This document shows, in pieces, positions 1-8,710 of a stretch of DNA of 64,000 nt. The DNA comes from Chloroflexota bacterium (lineage in GTDB: Bacteria; Chloroflexota; Anaerolineae; Anaerolineales; UBA11579): NCBI GenBank assembly GCA_019456165.1, contig VRUJ01000016.1, positions 1-64,000 of the forward strand, given 5' to 3'. The position numbers and the translations under genes were made by a program. Under the pieces are notes generated by a model. The model saw only the letters and a program-made list of their open reading frames with translations. It had not been told where the DNA came from and did not search any database. The stretch's first letter is position 1, and the number at the start of each line of letters is the position of its first letter.

Positions 1-236
1 GTTATTACTTATTTAGCTTTATCCACACAAGAGCTGGGTCTTCATCAGAATCTAAGGTATGATCCTTTTAGCGAGCCATAGACTTATTCAACTCTTGTTC
101 GACTTACCATAGTCTAATGGAGCGCGCCAGTTTGATTGGCGCAGCGAAGAATCTCTAACATGTTCATTATGTAGTGTCTCTTTTCTGAAAATTACTTAGG
201 TGGCAACTTAGGTTATCTAACCACCCATTAGCATTA
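1..236. other. left-edge noncoding stretch with a short dispersed repeat
   Basis: I see no convincing coding frame here. Positions 139-156 read GCGCAGCGAAGAATCTCT. This resembles the core of a widespread bacterial intergenic repeat of the type TCATTCTGAGCG-AGCGAAGAATCTC. A diverged second copy lies at 24241-24277. The stretch is the 3' flank of the minus-strand amidohydrolase gene. Confidence 0.4.
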
Positions 237-2219
237 CTAACCAGCCGCCTCAACGATCTCGGCGTAATCTTGGGTTACGGTTTCAGCTGGAGACGCGCCT
301 AAAAACGTGACCAATTCAGCTACCAACTCAGACTTGTGTTCGGCGTCCTTGAGGCTCCAGGTGCGGCTCTTCACTTCGAGGAAGTGGCCTAAATCTGGTT
401 CTTGGACGTGATCTATGTTGACGTAGAACTCGGTGTCTTTGTATTTGACCAGCCAGCGCAGGCGGTCCTTTTCAATCATGATTTCACGATCCGCCCTAAA
501 GTATTCACGGTAGAAGCGCCGGCTTTGATCCGCGGGTGCCAGGAAGCGGCTGCGGGAAAGCAGCACATCGCTGGGGAATTCTCCTTCACGCTGCTCACCC
601 ACTAATGTGAGGCGGTAGCGCACATTGTCGATTTTTCCTTCTCTATCGATGAATTCATCTTCACGGTGGCGCACCTGGTTTTGGTTGGGGTCGTCGAAGA
701 CGAAATAAGTGTCATATTCGTGGTAGTGGCGATCGTAGACAATTTCTATTTCGGGTTTTTCCAGGGCCTTCATGATTGACGCGGGGTCTGGAATGCGTAC
801 TTTCACCTGGACCTCGAAACTCTCGGCCTCGGAGACGCCGCCGATGGCGATTAGTTTGGCAAGCACAGATTGTTCTCGTTGGATAAGGAAACTGTCCACC
901 TGCTGGGCATATTCGGCGGCTTGTTCGAGCAATTCGGCCTCACTGATAGTGAGCAGTTGGTGTGCTTGCATTAACCATTTGCCGTCCACCAAGACATCGC
1001 TTACGTCCGTGGATTTGGCTGCGTAGACCAATTGGGCGTAGATTCCGTTGGGGTCGCGGTGAAAGCGCGGCGAGTTGTGCAATTGTTTAATATCTACCAG
1101 GATGAGGTCAGCGCGCTTGCCGGGTTCCAAAGAACCGGCCAGGTGGCCGATGTGCATGGCATGTGCTCCGAGGCGAGTAGCCATCGCCAAAGCTGTCCGA
1201 GCGGGAAGGCTGGTGGGGTCATTGGTTTTGTACTTAGCTAAAAATGCCGCCAGGCGTATTTCCTCGAACATATCCAAATCGTTGTTAGAAGCTGCACCAT
1301 CCGTACCGATGCCTACATTCAGCCCAACCTCGAGCATCTCTGAAACCGGTGCAGCTCCGGAAGCCAGCTTGAGATTCGATGAAGGGTTGTGGGCCACCCC
1401 AGCACCATTGTTGTGCAGGGTGTGTATTTCACCTATGTCTACGTGCACGCAGTGGGCGGCCAATACCTTGGCATCGAAGAGATTCTGTTTCTTGATGTAC
1501 GGAATCACGGGCATGCCGTTCTCGGCGCGCATGTTTTCGACTTCGTAGGCAGTCTCGGCCAAGTGTGTGTGCAATGGAACGTCAAATTCGGCAGCCAGGG
1601 CGGCGGTGGCGCGCAATATCTCTGGGGTGCAGGTGTATGGTGCGTGAGGGGAGACAGCCGGGACAATCAGGTGGTGATCTTTCCAACCAAGGATGAATTC
1701 TCGTGCCGCGGCCAGGGATTCTTCAAATGAGCGCGCGTCTGGAGTGGGGAATTTGAGCACCGTCTGTCCCAAAACGCCGCGCAGTCCGGCCTCGGAGGTG
1801 GCTATGGCGACATCTTCCTCGAAGTAATACATATCGGCGAAGCTGGTGATGCCGGTACGGATAAATTCTGCACAACCTATAGAGGTTCCCAGACGCACGA
1901 ATTCTGGGTCTACGAATTCTCGTTCGGTTGGCATAATATAGCCCAGCAGCCAGACATCCAGGCGCAGGTCGTCGGCCAAGCCGCGCAGCATCGTCATGGG
2001 CACATGGGTGTGGGCGTTGACCAGGCCGGGCATGAGCACCTTGCCCGCGCAGTCTATGGTCTCGGCGGCGGTATATTGCTTCTTGAGCTCACTTTCTAAG
2101 CCAACCGCCAGGATGCTGTCGCCCTTCACGGCTACCGCGCCGGGTTCGTATTGGTTAAATTCCTCGTCCATAGTAAGGACGATGGCATTTGTGAGCAGAA
2201 TGTCGGCTTTTTTAGGCAT
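237..2219 (-). CDS. amidohydrolase (MTA/SAH-deaminase-like) fused to a C-terminal CYTH-like domain
   Basis: The protein has 660 aa. Residues 1 to about 440 form a metal-dependent amidohydrolase of the 5-methylthioadenosine/S-adenosylhomocysteine deaminase and chlorohydrolase group. Visible motifs are the metal-binding HTH at 70-72 (in NAHTHVPM), HTHLAET, AAHCVHV and GTDGAASNND. These are expected for hydrolytic deamination of an adenine-type or related ring. Usual family length is about 430-450 aa. From about residue 470 to the end there is an extra domain beginning FEVQVKVRIPDP, with alternating charged beta strands and a late LEVKSR motif. This resembles the CYTH fold (class IV adenylate cyclase / thiamine triphosphatase). 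The fusion is seen directly in one uninterrupted frame; the CYTH assignment is by eye. The substrate cannot be fixed from sequence. It starts at ATG 2219 on the minus strand. Confidence 0.82.
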   Translation of the reverse strand: MPKKADILLTNAIVLTMDEEFNQYEPGAVAVKGDSILAVGLESELKKQYTAAETIDCAGKVLMPGLVNAHTHVPMTMLRGLADDLRLDVWLLGYIMPTEREFVDPEFVRLGTSIGCAEFIRTGITSFADMYYFEEDVAIATSEAGLRGVLGQTVLKFPTPDARSFEESLAAAREFILGWKDHHLIVPAVSPHAPYTCTPEILRATAALAAEFDVPLHTHLAETAYEVENMRAENGMPVIPYIKKQNLFDAKVLAAHCVHVDIGEIHTLHNNGAGVAHNPSSNLKLASGAAPVSEMLEVGLNVGIGTDGAASNNDLDMFEEIRLAAFLAKYKTNDPTSLPARTALAMATRLGAHAMHIGHLAGSLEPGKRADLILVDIKQLHNSPRFHRDPNGIYAQLVYAAKSTDVSDVLVDGKWLMQAHQLLTISEAELLEQAAEYAQQVDSFLIQREQSVLAKLIAIGGVSEAESFEVQVKVRIPDPASIMKALEKPEIEIVYDRHYHEYDTYFVFDDPNQNQVRHREDEFIDREGKIDNVRYRLTLVGEQREGEFPSDVLLSRSRFLAPADQSRRFYREYFRADREIMIEKDRLRWLVKYKDTEFYVNIDHVQEPDLGHFLEVKSRTWSLKDAEHKSELVAELVTFLGASPAETVTQDYAEIVEAAG

Positions 2220-2298
2220 GGGGGAATCCTATCACATTATTATGGGGTAGTAACAAGGGGAGATGTAAAATGAAATTGAAAAAAAGCAATAATTTTTT

Positions 2299-3249
2299 TC
2301 ACCCAAAGAGGAGGTCAGCGATTTGTTCCTCGGATCGGAAGCACAGATATACCCTGATAGCATAGAAGAGGCAAAACAGGGAGAATAACTCTTCAAATAG
2401 TTCGCCGGGGTTTGTTAATCCAACCAGAGTAATCAGGTAAACTAATACTATTAGGTTTGGGTGTGGGAAGATGATGTGATAGAAGAAGGGATGCCACCGG
2501 CGCACAAAGAGCCACCCAACAATCAGGCTAATTAGGAAAAATAGTCCGAACCCCCGGTAAAGGTTTTTAAAAAATGGGGTGAAGATATTGTGAATATTGG
2601 TTTCATCAGAGTAATTTAAGCGGGTTAGGGGCGTTGGAGTTTCCCAGCCAATTATCCTTTGCCCCCAACTAATTTCTTCCATCCCGATCACAAAGAAGAA
2701 TATGAGGATTAAAGTTAAGGTTGTGATAATAACTTTGTAATTCCTTGCATTCCGCAAGCTGTCCAGTTTTCTCACAGACCAAATGGATATAGCAATTAGA
2801 AGTGAAGCTGCCAAATAGTTGATTGCGGTCAAGTATTCGAAAAGTCCATCCTCTAGATAATGATATTCTAGATTGAATAAACCACGAATTGTATACAAGC
2901 TCGCAAAAAATATGCTAATTAATGATGACAAAACAAGGATTGTCACTGGTTTAGGGATAGATGGATTCGTTTTGCACATCTCGTCAATAAGGAAGGTTTG
3001 CTTGAGAGCATTTCGAACTGTAGCTTTAGATGAACCCGCGACTACACTGCCAATAACAAGAAAAGAAATTGCGAGGATATAGAGGATTAGGTAAAAAAGC
3101 CGCTCGGCTTCAGGTGTAAGCTGGATAGTTGGGCTTTTTGACTGCTCAATAATTGGGTATACCAAATCAAATATGGATGCTCGGGCGAAAATCATAACTA
3201 AACCAAGCACAATAATTAATACGCCTGCAAAAATCCACTTTCTCCTCAC
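2299..3249 (-). CDS. polytopic membrane protein, unknown function
   Basis: A 316-aa protein with roughly seven or eight hydrophobic segments, starting with a GTG (MRRKWIFAGVLIIVLG). A GGAG lies about 9 nt upstream of the start. Between membrane segments near residues 190-225 there is a distinctive polar stretch with GMEEISWGQR followed by a Trp-Glu-Thr-Pro turn and an Asn-Ile-His-Asn motif. Such a conserved-looking polar loop may be an active or binding site, but I do not recognise the family with certainty. It stands between the amidohydrolase-CYTH gene and cinA on the same strand, with ordinary gaps, so cotranscription is possible. It is slightly AT-richer than its neighbours. Confidence 0.7.
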   Translation of the reverse strand: MRRKWIFAGVLIIVLGLVMIFARASIFDLVYPIIEQSKSPTIQLTPEAERLFYLILYILAISFLVIGSVVAGSSKATVRNALKQTFLIDEMCKTNPSIPKPVTILVLSSLISIFFASLYTIRGLFNLEYHYLEDGLFEYLTAINYLAASLLIAISIWSVRKLDSLRNARNYKVIITTLTLILIFFFVIGMEEISWGQRIIGWETPTPLTRLNYSDETNIHNIFTPFFKNLYRGFGLFFLISLIVGWLFVRRWHPFFYHIIFPHPNLIVLVYLITLVGLTNPGELFEELFSLFCLFYAIRVYLCFRSEEQIADLLFG

Positions 3250-3304
3250 CTGACGTTACTCCATTATGATAATATGGGCTATACTCGTGAAGCCCTAAGG
3301 TATT

Positions 3305-4456
3305 CTAACGCACTTTGAGTTTACGAATAAAATTCAAACATAAATTCAATGCCCATCTTTGCGACATTTGAGGCGGGCCGCCGTAAGAGTAGCTCCGTTG
3401 TAGAGTTTTGTGGGGAGTGATGATTGCAAGATGTAGGTCCTGTTTCTTTTCTCCACGATGCAATGCTACACCCAGGCAGGCAGTTGCGTTGTGGGTTTTG
3501 ATGAAGTCAGCGGTAATTTCTTGGAGTTCTTCCTTGTTTGGCAGGTTGGTGAGAACTTCACCGCCCAAGAAAGGGCCTTCAGCTTCTGCCAGGAGCTGGG
3601 TTAGGTGCCCCCCAAGGCCGGCTTCCACAACCACTAACTGCCACTCATTAGTGGAGATGTTGTCTAAGGCAGCAGATTCCAGGGTTTGCTCATCCACTCC
3701 GTAAACCCACTCTCCCAGGCGTTCTCTCAACTCGTTTTCGATTTCGGATAACATTTCTTCGGCTTCTTTCAGTGAACCTGCTTTAGCGGTGATGCGCACA
3801 TCTACCTGGCCTGCGTGGGCAGCCAAACCAACTGTTGGGTTGGTAAGCGTTTCTAGATCACCAATTAGCTCGTCTATCTGAGATTCGCCCACTCCCGCAG
3901 TATGCACCAGGCGTGTTTTGATCACATCACGAAGCTCATAGCGTTCTCGTAAATACAGCAGGATGTCATTCTGCATCAGGTATTCCATTTCACGCGGTAC
4001 GCCGGGGAGAGCGATGATGCTGGTTTCATCGTGTTCAACTATAAATGAGGGCGCAGTGCCAACAGGATTTTCGACTGCCAGAGAGCCTGCAGGTACGAAG
4101 GCCTGGCGTTTGTTATTCTCTGTTGGCTCACGTCCAAAGCGTTGGAAACGTTCACAGATTTGCTCCCAGAGTTCGGGGCGGTATTCGGTTTCGACCCCCA
4201 CGGCAAGGGCTATCGCGTTGCGTGTAGGGTCGTCCACAGTGGGGCCGAGACCGCCCGTGGTGATGATTATCTCCGTACGCCCTAATCCTTGGCGGATGGC
4301 CTCTGCGATACGTTCTTCGTTATCGCCGACCGTGGATGTCCAGTAAAGGTCAATTCCGGCATCACGCAAGGCACGCGCCAGATAGCGAGAATTTGTATCC
4401 ACGATCTCGCCCAATAAAATTTCGGTCCCTATTGTGATAATTTCGGCTTTTGGCAT
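3305..4456 (-). CDS. cinA: CinA-family protein with an intact MoCF-like domain and a degenerate C-terminal domain
   Basis: A 383-aa protein. Residues 1 to about 170 are a clear MoCF-biosynthesis/CinA N-terminal domain with AEIITIGTEILLGEIVDTN and TTGGLGPTVDD, as in CinA proteins that act on ADP-ribose or NMN-related nucleotides. The middle region fits the CinA KH-like linker domain. The last ~110 residues align in position with the PncC/CinA-C NMN deamidase domain. However, the usual nucleophile motif (ES-C-T-G-G type) is replaced by EAGLGG, so deamidase activity is doubtful. The overall length is a little short of typical full-length CinA (about 410-420 aa). The start is ATG 4456. The gene is followed on the minus strand by the membrane protein gene. 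Confidence 0.87.
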   Translation of the reverse strand: MPKAEIITIGTEILLGEIVDTNSRYLARALRDAGIDLYWTSTVGDNEERIAEAIRQGLGRTEIIITTGGLGPTVDDPTRNAIALAVGVETEYRPELWEQICERFQRFGREPTENNKRQAFVPAGSLAVENPVGTAPSFIVEHDETSIIALPGVPREMEYLMQNDILLYLRERYELRDVIKTRLVHTAGVGESQIDELIGDLETLTNPTVGLAAHAGQVDVRITAKAGSLKEAEEMLSEIENELRERLGEWVYGVDEQTLESAALDNISTNEWQLVVVEAGLGGHLTQLLAEAEGPFLGGEVLTNLPNKEELQEITADFIKTHNATACLGVALHRGEKKQDLHLAIITPHKTLQRSYSYGGPPQMSQRWALNLCLNFIRKLKVR

Positions 4457-4492
4457 ACAGGTTTGGTGAAAGCAGTTTTTGATGTTTTGAGA

Positions 4493-5647
4493 TTAGATAA
4501 CATTGTACTCGTGAATCAAGCGGTTTTCCGAAAACCGAGCCAGGTCCAGCATGGAAACATCCACCGTCTGGGCTTTTCCATCCAGGAGGATCTCTGCCAT
4601 CAGCTTTCCGGCGATAGGACCGTGCATGAAACCGTGGCCTGAAAAGCCAGCCACAACGTAAAAACCCTCGAGAGTTGTTTTACCAAAAATGGGGTGAGCG
4701 TCTGGGGTCACCTCGTATAGACCCGCCCAATGAGAGACAAGGCTGGCTTGCTCCAATAATGGAAAGCGAGCGATCGAGGCTTCCAGGTTGAGCAGTTCAA
4801 ATTCTTCATCGACGCTTTGGTCGAATCCGGGCTGCTCATTCGCGTTTGACATGCCGGTCAACAAACCATCTCCCTCGGGGTGGAAGTATAGGGATTGGTC
4901 AAAATCTATCACGAAGGGAAAATCTGCGGGTAGTTCTGGTATTGGGGAAGTTGTCAACATCTGGCGGCGCAGCGGAATGATAGGAATCTCTACTCTTGCC
5001 ATTTCCCCAATCAGACCGGCCCAGGGTCCAGCTGCATTCACAACCAACGGGGTAGCGATGCTGCCTTCAGAGGTATGCACGGTGGAAACTTTACCTGCGG
5101 TTATTTCAATCTCGGTTACTTCTATATTAGTAATGGCATTGACACCCAGATTTTGAGCTTTATTGATATAGCCCATGACCACGCTATTTGGGTCGACCAG
5201 ACCATCCTTGGAGTGAAAAGTACCTTTGAGGATATCATCAAGCAGCATCAGGGGCAGTCGCTTGCGGATTTCATCTCCGCTCAGCCATTCCGTCATCACC
5301 CCGAGGCTGTGCTGCAGCGCGACGTTGCGTTCAAAAGCGCTTATATCCTCCTGGTTGTTCAGCAGCAGCAAGTATCCAATTTGGCGGTAATCGACCTCCT
5401 GGCCGATTTCTTCAGGAAAGCGTTCCAACATGGGGAGGCTCTCCAAAGAAAGTTTGATATTGACTTCGGTGGCAAACTGGTAGCGTACACCTCCAGCGCA
5501 GCGGCCAGTAGCCCCCTGTCCAAAGAAGGCTTCTTTTTCGAGCAGGACTACGTTCTTTTGGCCGTGAGCAGCCAGATGGTAGGCTGTGCTGGCCCCCATT
5601 ACGCCGCCTCCAATAATGACGATGTCAGCAGTTTTGGGAAGGAGCAT
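4493..5647 (-). CDS. FAD-dependent oxidoreductase, sarcosine oxidase beta / DadA type
   Basis: A 384-aa protein of the DAO (glycine/sarcosine/D-amino-acid oxidase) superfamily. The N-terminal Rossmann fingerprint is DIVIIGGGVMGASTAYHLA, followed by the acidic ribose-binding EKE. The RCAGGVRYQF region is typical of sarcosine oxidase beta and HcnC/proline dehydrogenase-like proteins. The conserved C-terminal AGFSGHGFMHGP closes the FAD site. It probably oxidises a secondary amine or amino acid in the cytoplasm and passes electrons to oxygen or a carrier; the substrate is unknown. It starts 17 nt after the stop of the upstream ornithine-cyclodeaminase-like gene, so the two form an operon with the second flavoprotein at 6675-7850. 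Confidence 0.85.
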   Translation of the reverse strand: MLLPKTADIVIIGGGVMGASTAYHLAAHGQKNVVLLEKEAFFGQGATGRCAGGVRYQFATEVNIKLSLESLPMLERFPEEIGQEVDYRQIGYLLLLNNQEDISAFERNVALQHSLGVMTEWLSGDEIRKRLPLMLLDDILKGTFHSKDGLVDPNSVVMGYINKAQNLGVNAITNIEVTEIEITAGKVSTVHTSEGSIATPLVVNAAGPWAGLIGEMARVEIPIIPLRRQMLTTSPIPELPADFPFVIDFDQSLYFHPEGDGLLTGMSNANEQPGFDQSVDEEFELLNLEASIARFPLLEQASLVSHWAGLYEVTPDAHPIFGKTTLEGFYVVAGFSGHGFMHGPIAGKLMAEILLDGKAQTVDVSMLDLARFSENRLIHEYNVI

Positions 5648-5664
5648 GTATTACGGCCTCTCCT

Positions 5665-6654
5665 TCACCAGTCTACTGTCTCCCCCAGCCCCATCTTCTG
5701 GGCGTTCTCCAATGCCAATCGACCAGCCATAGCATCTTGTACTGCCACTCCCACTGATTTGAAAACTGTGATCTGCTGATCATCTACGCGGCCTTTCTTT
5801 CTCCCCAAAACAAGCTCACCTATCTCCGCGTGGATGTGGTCTGAGGTGATCAATCCTTGTTCGATGGGCTGTAGTAAGTCTCCGCTTTCGCCCAAAACAG
5901 CATCTTTTGAGTCTACGGTAAGCAGAGCGCGTAGGATTACTTCGGAGGGAATTTCTTGCATTTCGGGTGTATACGAGCCAACCGCGTTGATGTGTACGCC
6001 AGGCTTTAAGCCGGAGGTTGGGATTACAGGAGTATTCGAGGTTGTGGCCGTGCTTATAATGTCCGCTTCGTTGATCGCTTCTTGTGGGTTTTCTGCCGCA
6101 TGTAAATCATCTGGGATAGTTCCTTTTCCAGCCATTTCTCGAATAAAGGTTTCGACATTAGTTTTGTTAGGATCGTATATCCAAACTTTTTGGATGCTGC
6201 GCACGCTGCAGATAGCTTCTAATTGAGTGCGTCCTTGTACTCCTGCGCCAAAAATGGCGGCAACGCGGCTGTCGGGGCGGGAAAGCAGATCGGTGGCGGC
6301 ACCGCATCCCGCGCCAGTGCGGATAGCTGTCAGCGCCCCGCCTTCCAGGACTGCCAGGACGCGGCCGGTATGAGCTTCAAGCACGAGAACGGCAGCATGG
6401 ATAATGGGCAGATCTAGCTTATTGTTTTCAGGGAATACCGAAACAATTTTTACTGCTAGAGCTTCCCCGGCTTGATCTTCTACGAAGGCAGGCATGAACA
6501 AACTCACCCCATGGTGTGGGGTTACTGGTAAGCGCACCCTTAAAGGCACCTGCGCTCGTTTGTCGGAGAGGGCGGCGTAGGCATCCTTCATTGCTGCGAT
6601 GGTTTGTCCCATTGGGAGAGCCTTACGCACATCGTCAGATTTTAGGATGAGCAT
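5665..6654 (-). CDS. ornithine cyclodeaminase / mu-crystallin family enzyme
   Basis: A 329-aa protein of the OCD/mu-crystallin family, which includes ornithine cyclodeaminase, alanine dehydrogenase, Delta1-pyrroline-2-carboxylate reductase and opine-type enzymes. Seen are the substrate-side Lys in ALAVKIVSVFPEN, the TAIRTGAGCGAATDLL helix, the NAD(P)-binding AAIFGAGVQGRTQLEA, and the late KSVGVAVQD. The length is normal for the family. The enzyme sits between two sarcosine-oxidase-like flavoproteins, 17-20 nt from each. A role in imino-acid or proline-type metabolism (reduction or cyclisation paired with oxidation) is a reasonable inference. The exact reaction cannot be told because family members differ at a few residues only. 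Confidence 0.85.
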   Translation of the reverse strand: MLILKSDDVRKALPMGQTIAAMKDAYAALSDKRAQVPLRVRLPVTPHHGVSLFMPAFVEDQAGEALAVKIVSVFPENNKLDLPIIHAAVLVLEAHTGRVLAVLEGGALTAIRTGAGCGAATDLLSRPDSRVAAIFGAGVQGRTQLEAICSVRSIQKVWIYDPNKTNVETFIREMAGKGTIPDDLHAAENPQEAINEADIISTATTSNTPVIPTSGLKPGVHINAVGSYTPEMQEIPSEVILRALLTVDSKDAVLGESGDLLQPIEQGLITSDHIHAEIGELVLGRKKGRVDDQQITVFKSVGVAVQDAMAGRLALENAQKMGLGETVDW

Positions 6655-6674
6655 AAATCTTTACCTTTAATCAG

Positions 6675-7850
6675 CTATGCGATGATTTTATAATCATACT
6701 GACTATCAACATCGCCTTTTTTTGTAAAGCGGTCAAATGAGAAGAGATTGATATCATCATTGGGATGTTTACCTTTTAGTACCAGTTGGGCCATCATTTC
6801 CCCGATTGCTGGAGCAAGCTTGAAGCAGTGCCCGCTGCCTCCAGTACACACATAAAGCCCATCATGGTCGGGAACTGCGTCCATCACAGGGTGCCAATCT
6901 GGGGTGATTGAGTAAAGGGCGGTGTAACTGCTGGTCAGGTGTGATTCTTCCATCGCCGGATAACGTAAAGCTGCACTTTCGGCAAATTCGGCTAAGGTTT
7001 GCATATCAACTCTATCGTTGAAGTTGTCTGGATTTTCCACTGTGTCTTCAGCTTCTTTAGGAGAAATTGACCCCACCAGCATTAAGCCCCCAGTCTCGGG
7101 GCGCATATAGTTCTGGGTGATGAAATCTGCCCAGATCAAGTGGCGGTCGAAACCTTCAGGTCTGCGCAGAAAAACGATACTCGCTCGTGCTGCGACCATA
7201 GGGAGGGCAACGCCTAACTGGCTGAGCATGCTTGTACTCCACGGTCCCGCGACGATAATAACCGCTCCGGCAGAAACAAAACCCTCATTTGTCTCTACTC
7301 CGACAATGCGCCCTTTCTCTTGCTTGATTTCAGTGACAGTCACACCGGTGCGAATACTGGCGCCATGACGCTTTGCAGCTTTGGCGTAAGAGTTTGCGGA
7401 TAAATTGGGATCACAGAAACCCGCCTCTGGTTCATAAGCCGCGCCTCCCAAACCCGCAGGATTCATGTGGGGTTCAATCTCTTGCATCTCCTCGGGGTTG
7501 ACGAATTTGGTGTCTATACCAACAGACTGCTGCAGGGAGATATTTTCCTTTAGGCTATCGACATCCTCAGGCAGCACTGCCATAAGAAAACCGGTTTGAG
7601 TGAAATCACACTCAGCTCCTACCACATCCTCAAAGTTTTGCCAGACGCGCAGCGAATTGAGCACCATGCGGGCGGTAATTTCATTGGAATAGTGTTGGCG
7701 AATAATGGCGCTGGAACTACCTGTCGGGCCGCCGGCGATAAAGGATTTTTCCAGGAGGGTCACTTTTGCTCCTTGTCTGGCAAGTTGAAAGGCTGTGCTG
7801 ACGCCATTTATACCCCCACCAATAACGATTACATCGCTATTCTTGCTCAT
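6675..7850 (-). CDS. FAD-dependent oxidoreductase, sarcosine oxidase beta subunit type
   Basis: A 391-aa DAO-superfamily flavoprotein. The FAD-binding motif DVIVIGGGINGVSTAFQLA is followed by LLEKS. The segment GSSSAIIRQHYSN matches the position where heterotetrameric sarcosine oxidase beta and related dehydrogenases place their flavin-contacting residues. The C-terminal TGGSGHCFKLAPAIGE completes the FAD site. It is paralogous to the 4493-5647 product, with clear differences. It is the first gene of the FAD-OCD-FAD operon, with a good Shine-Dalgarno (GGAG) 6 nt before ATG 7850. It is separated from livF by a terminator at 7909-7942, so it probably has its own promoter in the short gap. The substrate is unknown. 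Confidence 0.85.
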   Translation of the reverse strand: MSKNSDVIVIGGGINGVSTAFQLARQGAKVTLLEKSFIAGGPTGSSSAIIRQHYSNEITARMVLNSLRVWQNFEDVVGAECDFTQTGFLMAVLPEDVDSLKENISLQQSVGIDTKFVNPEEMQEIEPHMNPAGLGGAAYEPEAGFCDPNLSANSYAKAAKRHGASIRTGVTVTEIKQEKGRIVGVETNEGFVSAGAVIIVAGPWSTSMLSQLGVALPMVAARASIVFLRRPEGFDRHLIWADFITQNYMRPETGGLMLVGSISPKEAEDTVENPDNFNDRVDMQTLAEFAESAALRYPAMEESHLTSSYTALYSITPDWHPVMDAVPDHDGLYVCTGGSGHCFKLAPAIGEMMAQLVLKGKHPNDDINLFSFDRFTKKGDVDSQYDYKIIA

Positions 7851-7908
7851 AAAGATCTCCTCAAGCAGGTTCAGATTATTAATTTGGGTTCTTTATAGTA
7901 TACAAAAA

Positions 7909-7942
7909 TGCGCAGGGATATGCAATTATGCTGCCCTGCGCA
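7909..7942 (-). terminator. Rho-independent terminator after livF
   Basis: A perfect 9-bp inverted repeat (TGCGCAGGG at 7909-7917, CCCTGCGCA at 7934-7942) surrounds a 16-nt loop. On the minus strand the stem is followed by a T-rich run (ATTTTTG). It lies 40-70 nt past the livF stop and upstream of the next flavoprotein gene, so it separates the liv operon from the FAD-OCD-FAD operon. Confidence 0.8.
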
Positions 7943-7981
7943 GGTATTTCATTTTCAAGAACGGACTTGAATGCTGGCTGC

Positions 7982-8710
7982 CTAAACTTCTCCTAGGTAA
8001 GCCTGGCGCATCATTTTATTTTCAAGTAAATTTTTGGCGGTGTCTGCTAGAACGATCCTACCCGTTTGGAGCACATAGCCGTGATTGGCTATCGAAAGCG
8101 CCATATTGGCGTTCTGTTCTACCACGAATACGGTAGTACCTTGTTCGTTTATCTGTTGGATGATGTCAAAGGTTTGTTGTACCAAGAACGGGGCTAGGCC
8201 CATAGATGGTTCATCCATCAGCAGCACCTTGGGATTTGCCATCAGAGCGCGGCCGATAGCGACCATTTGTTGTTCGCCGCCGCTAAGGGTTCCAGCGCGC
8301 TGGCCGAGACGTTCTTTTACACGTGGAAATAGTTCGAAGACTCTCTCTAAGTCCTCAGCAATCCCCTTGCTGCCAGTACGTATGAAAGCGCCCATTTCAA
8401 GGTTCTCAAGGACTGTCATGCGTTTGAAAAGACGCCGGTTCTCAGGAACCATCGAAATTCCCTTTGTGACGATTTCGGTCGTATTGAGACCGCTGATCTT
8501 ATCTCCGGCTAATATTACATCACCCTCTGTTGGAACTACCATGCCCAGTATTGTTTTGAGGGTTGTTGTTTTTCCGCTAGCGTTTCCTCCCAGGAGACAT
8601 ACAGTCTCGCCCGGACGAATCTCAACATTCACGTCCTTCAGCATTAGGATCGGGCCGTAGTGGGTGGTTACATTCTTGAGTTCTAAAATGGGTTTGTTGT
8701 TATCGTTCAT
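7982..8710 (-). CDS. livF: branched-chain amino acid-type ABC transporter ATPase LivF
   Basis: A 242-aa ABC ATPase at the cytoplasmic face of the Liv-type importer. Walker A is GGNASGKTTTLKT, which has Asn-Ala where Gly/Pro-Ala is more common. The signature is LSGGEQQMVAIGRALM, Walker B is KVLLMDEPSMGLAP, and the switch His is replaced in VVEQN, as usual in LivF. The ATG overlaps the livG stop by one base (TGATG), so translation is coupled. It is the last gene of livKHMGF. The system could carry branched-chain amino acids, other amino acids, amides or urea-like compounds; ATPase sequence does not tell. Confidence 0.92.
   Translation of the reverse strand: MNDNNKPILELKNVTTHYGPILMLKDVNVEIRPGETVCLLGGNASGKTTTLKTILGMVVPTEGDVILAGDKISGLNTTEIVTKGISMVPENRRLFKRMTVLENLEMGAFIRTGSKGIAEDLERVFELFPRVKERLGQRAGTLSGGEQQMVAIGRALMANPKVLLMDEPSMGLAPFLVQQTFDIIQQINEQGTTVFVVEQNANMALSIANHGYVLQTGRIVLADTAKNLLENKMMRQAYLGEV

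Noticed and set aside
402-1730. Several plus-strand open frames over the minus-strand amidohydrolase
   Set aside because: They are shadows of a well-conserved gene on the other strand; they have no SD and low-complexity or Cys/Trp-rich translations.
5075-5779. 234-codon plus-strand frame across the FAD/OCD junction
   Set aside because: It covers the ends of two convincing minus-strand genes and shows no motifs.
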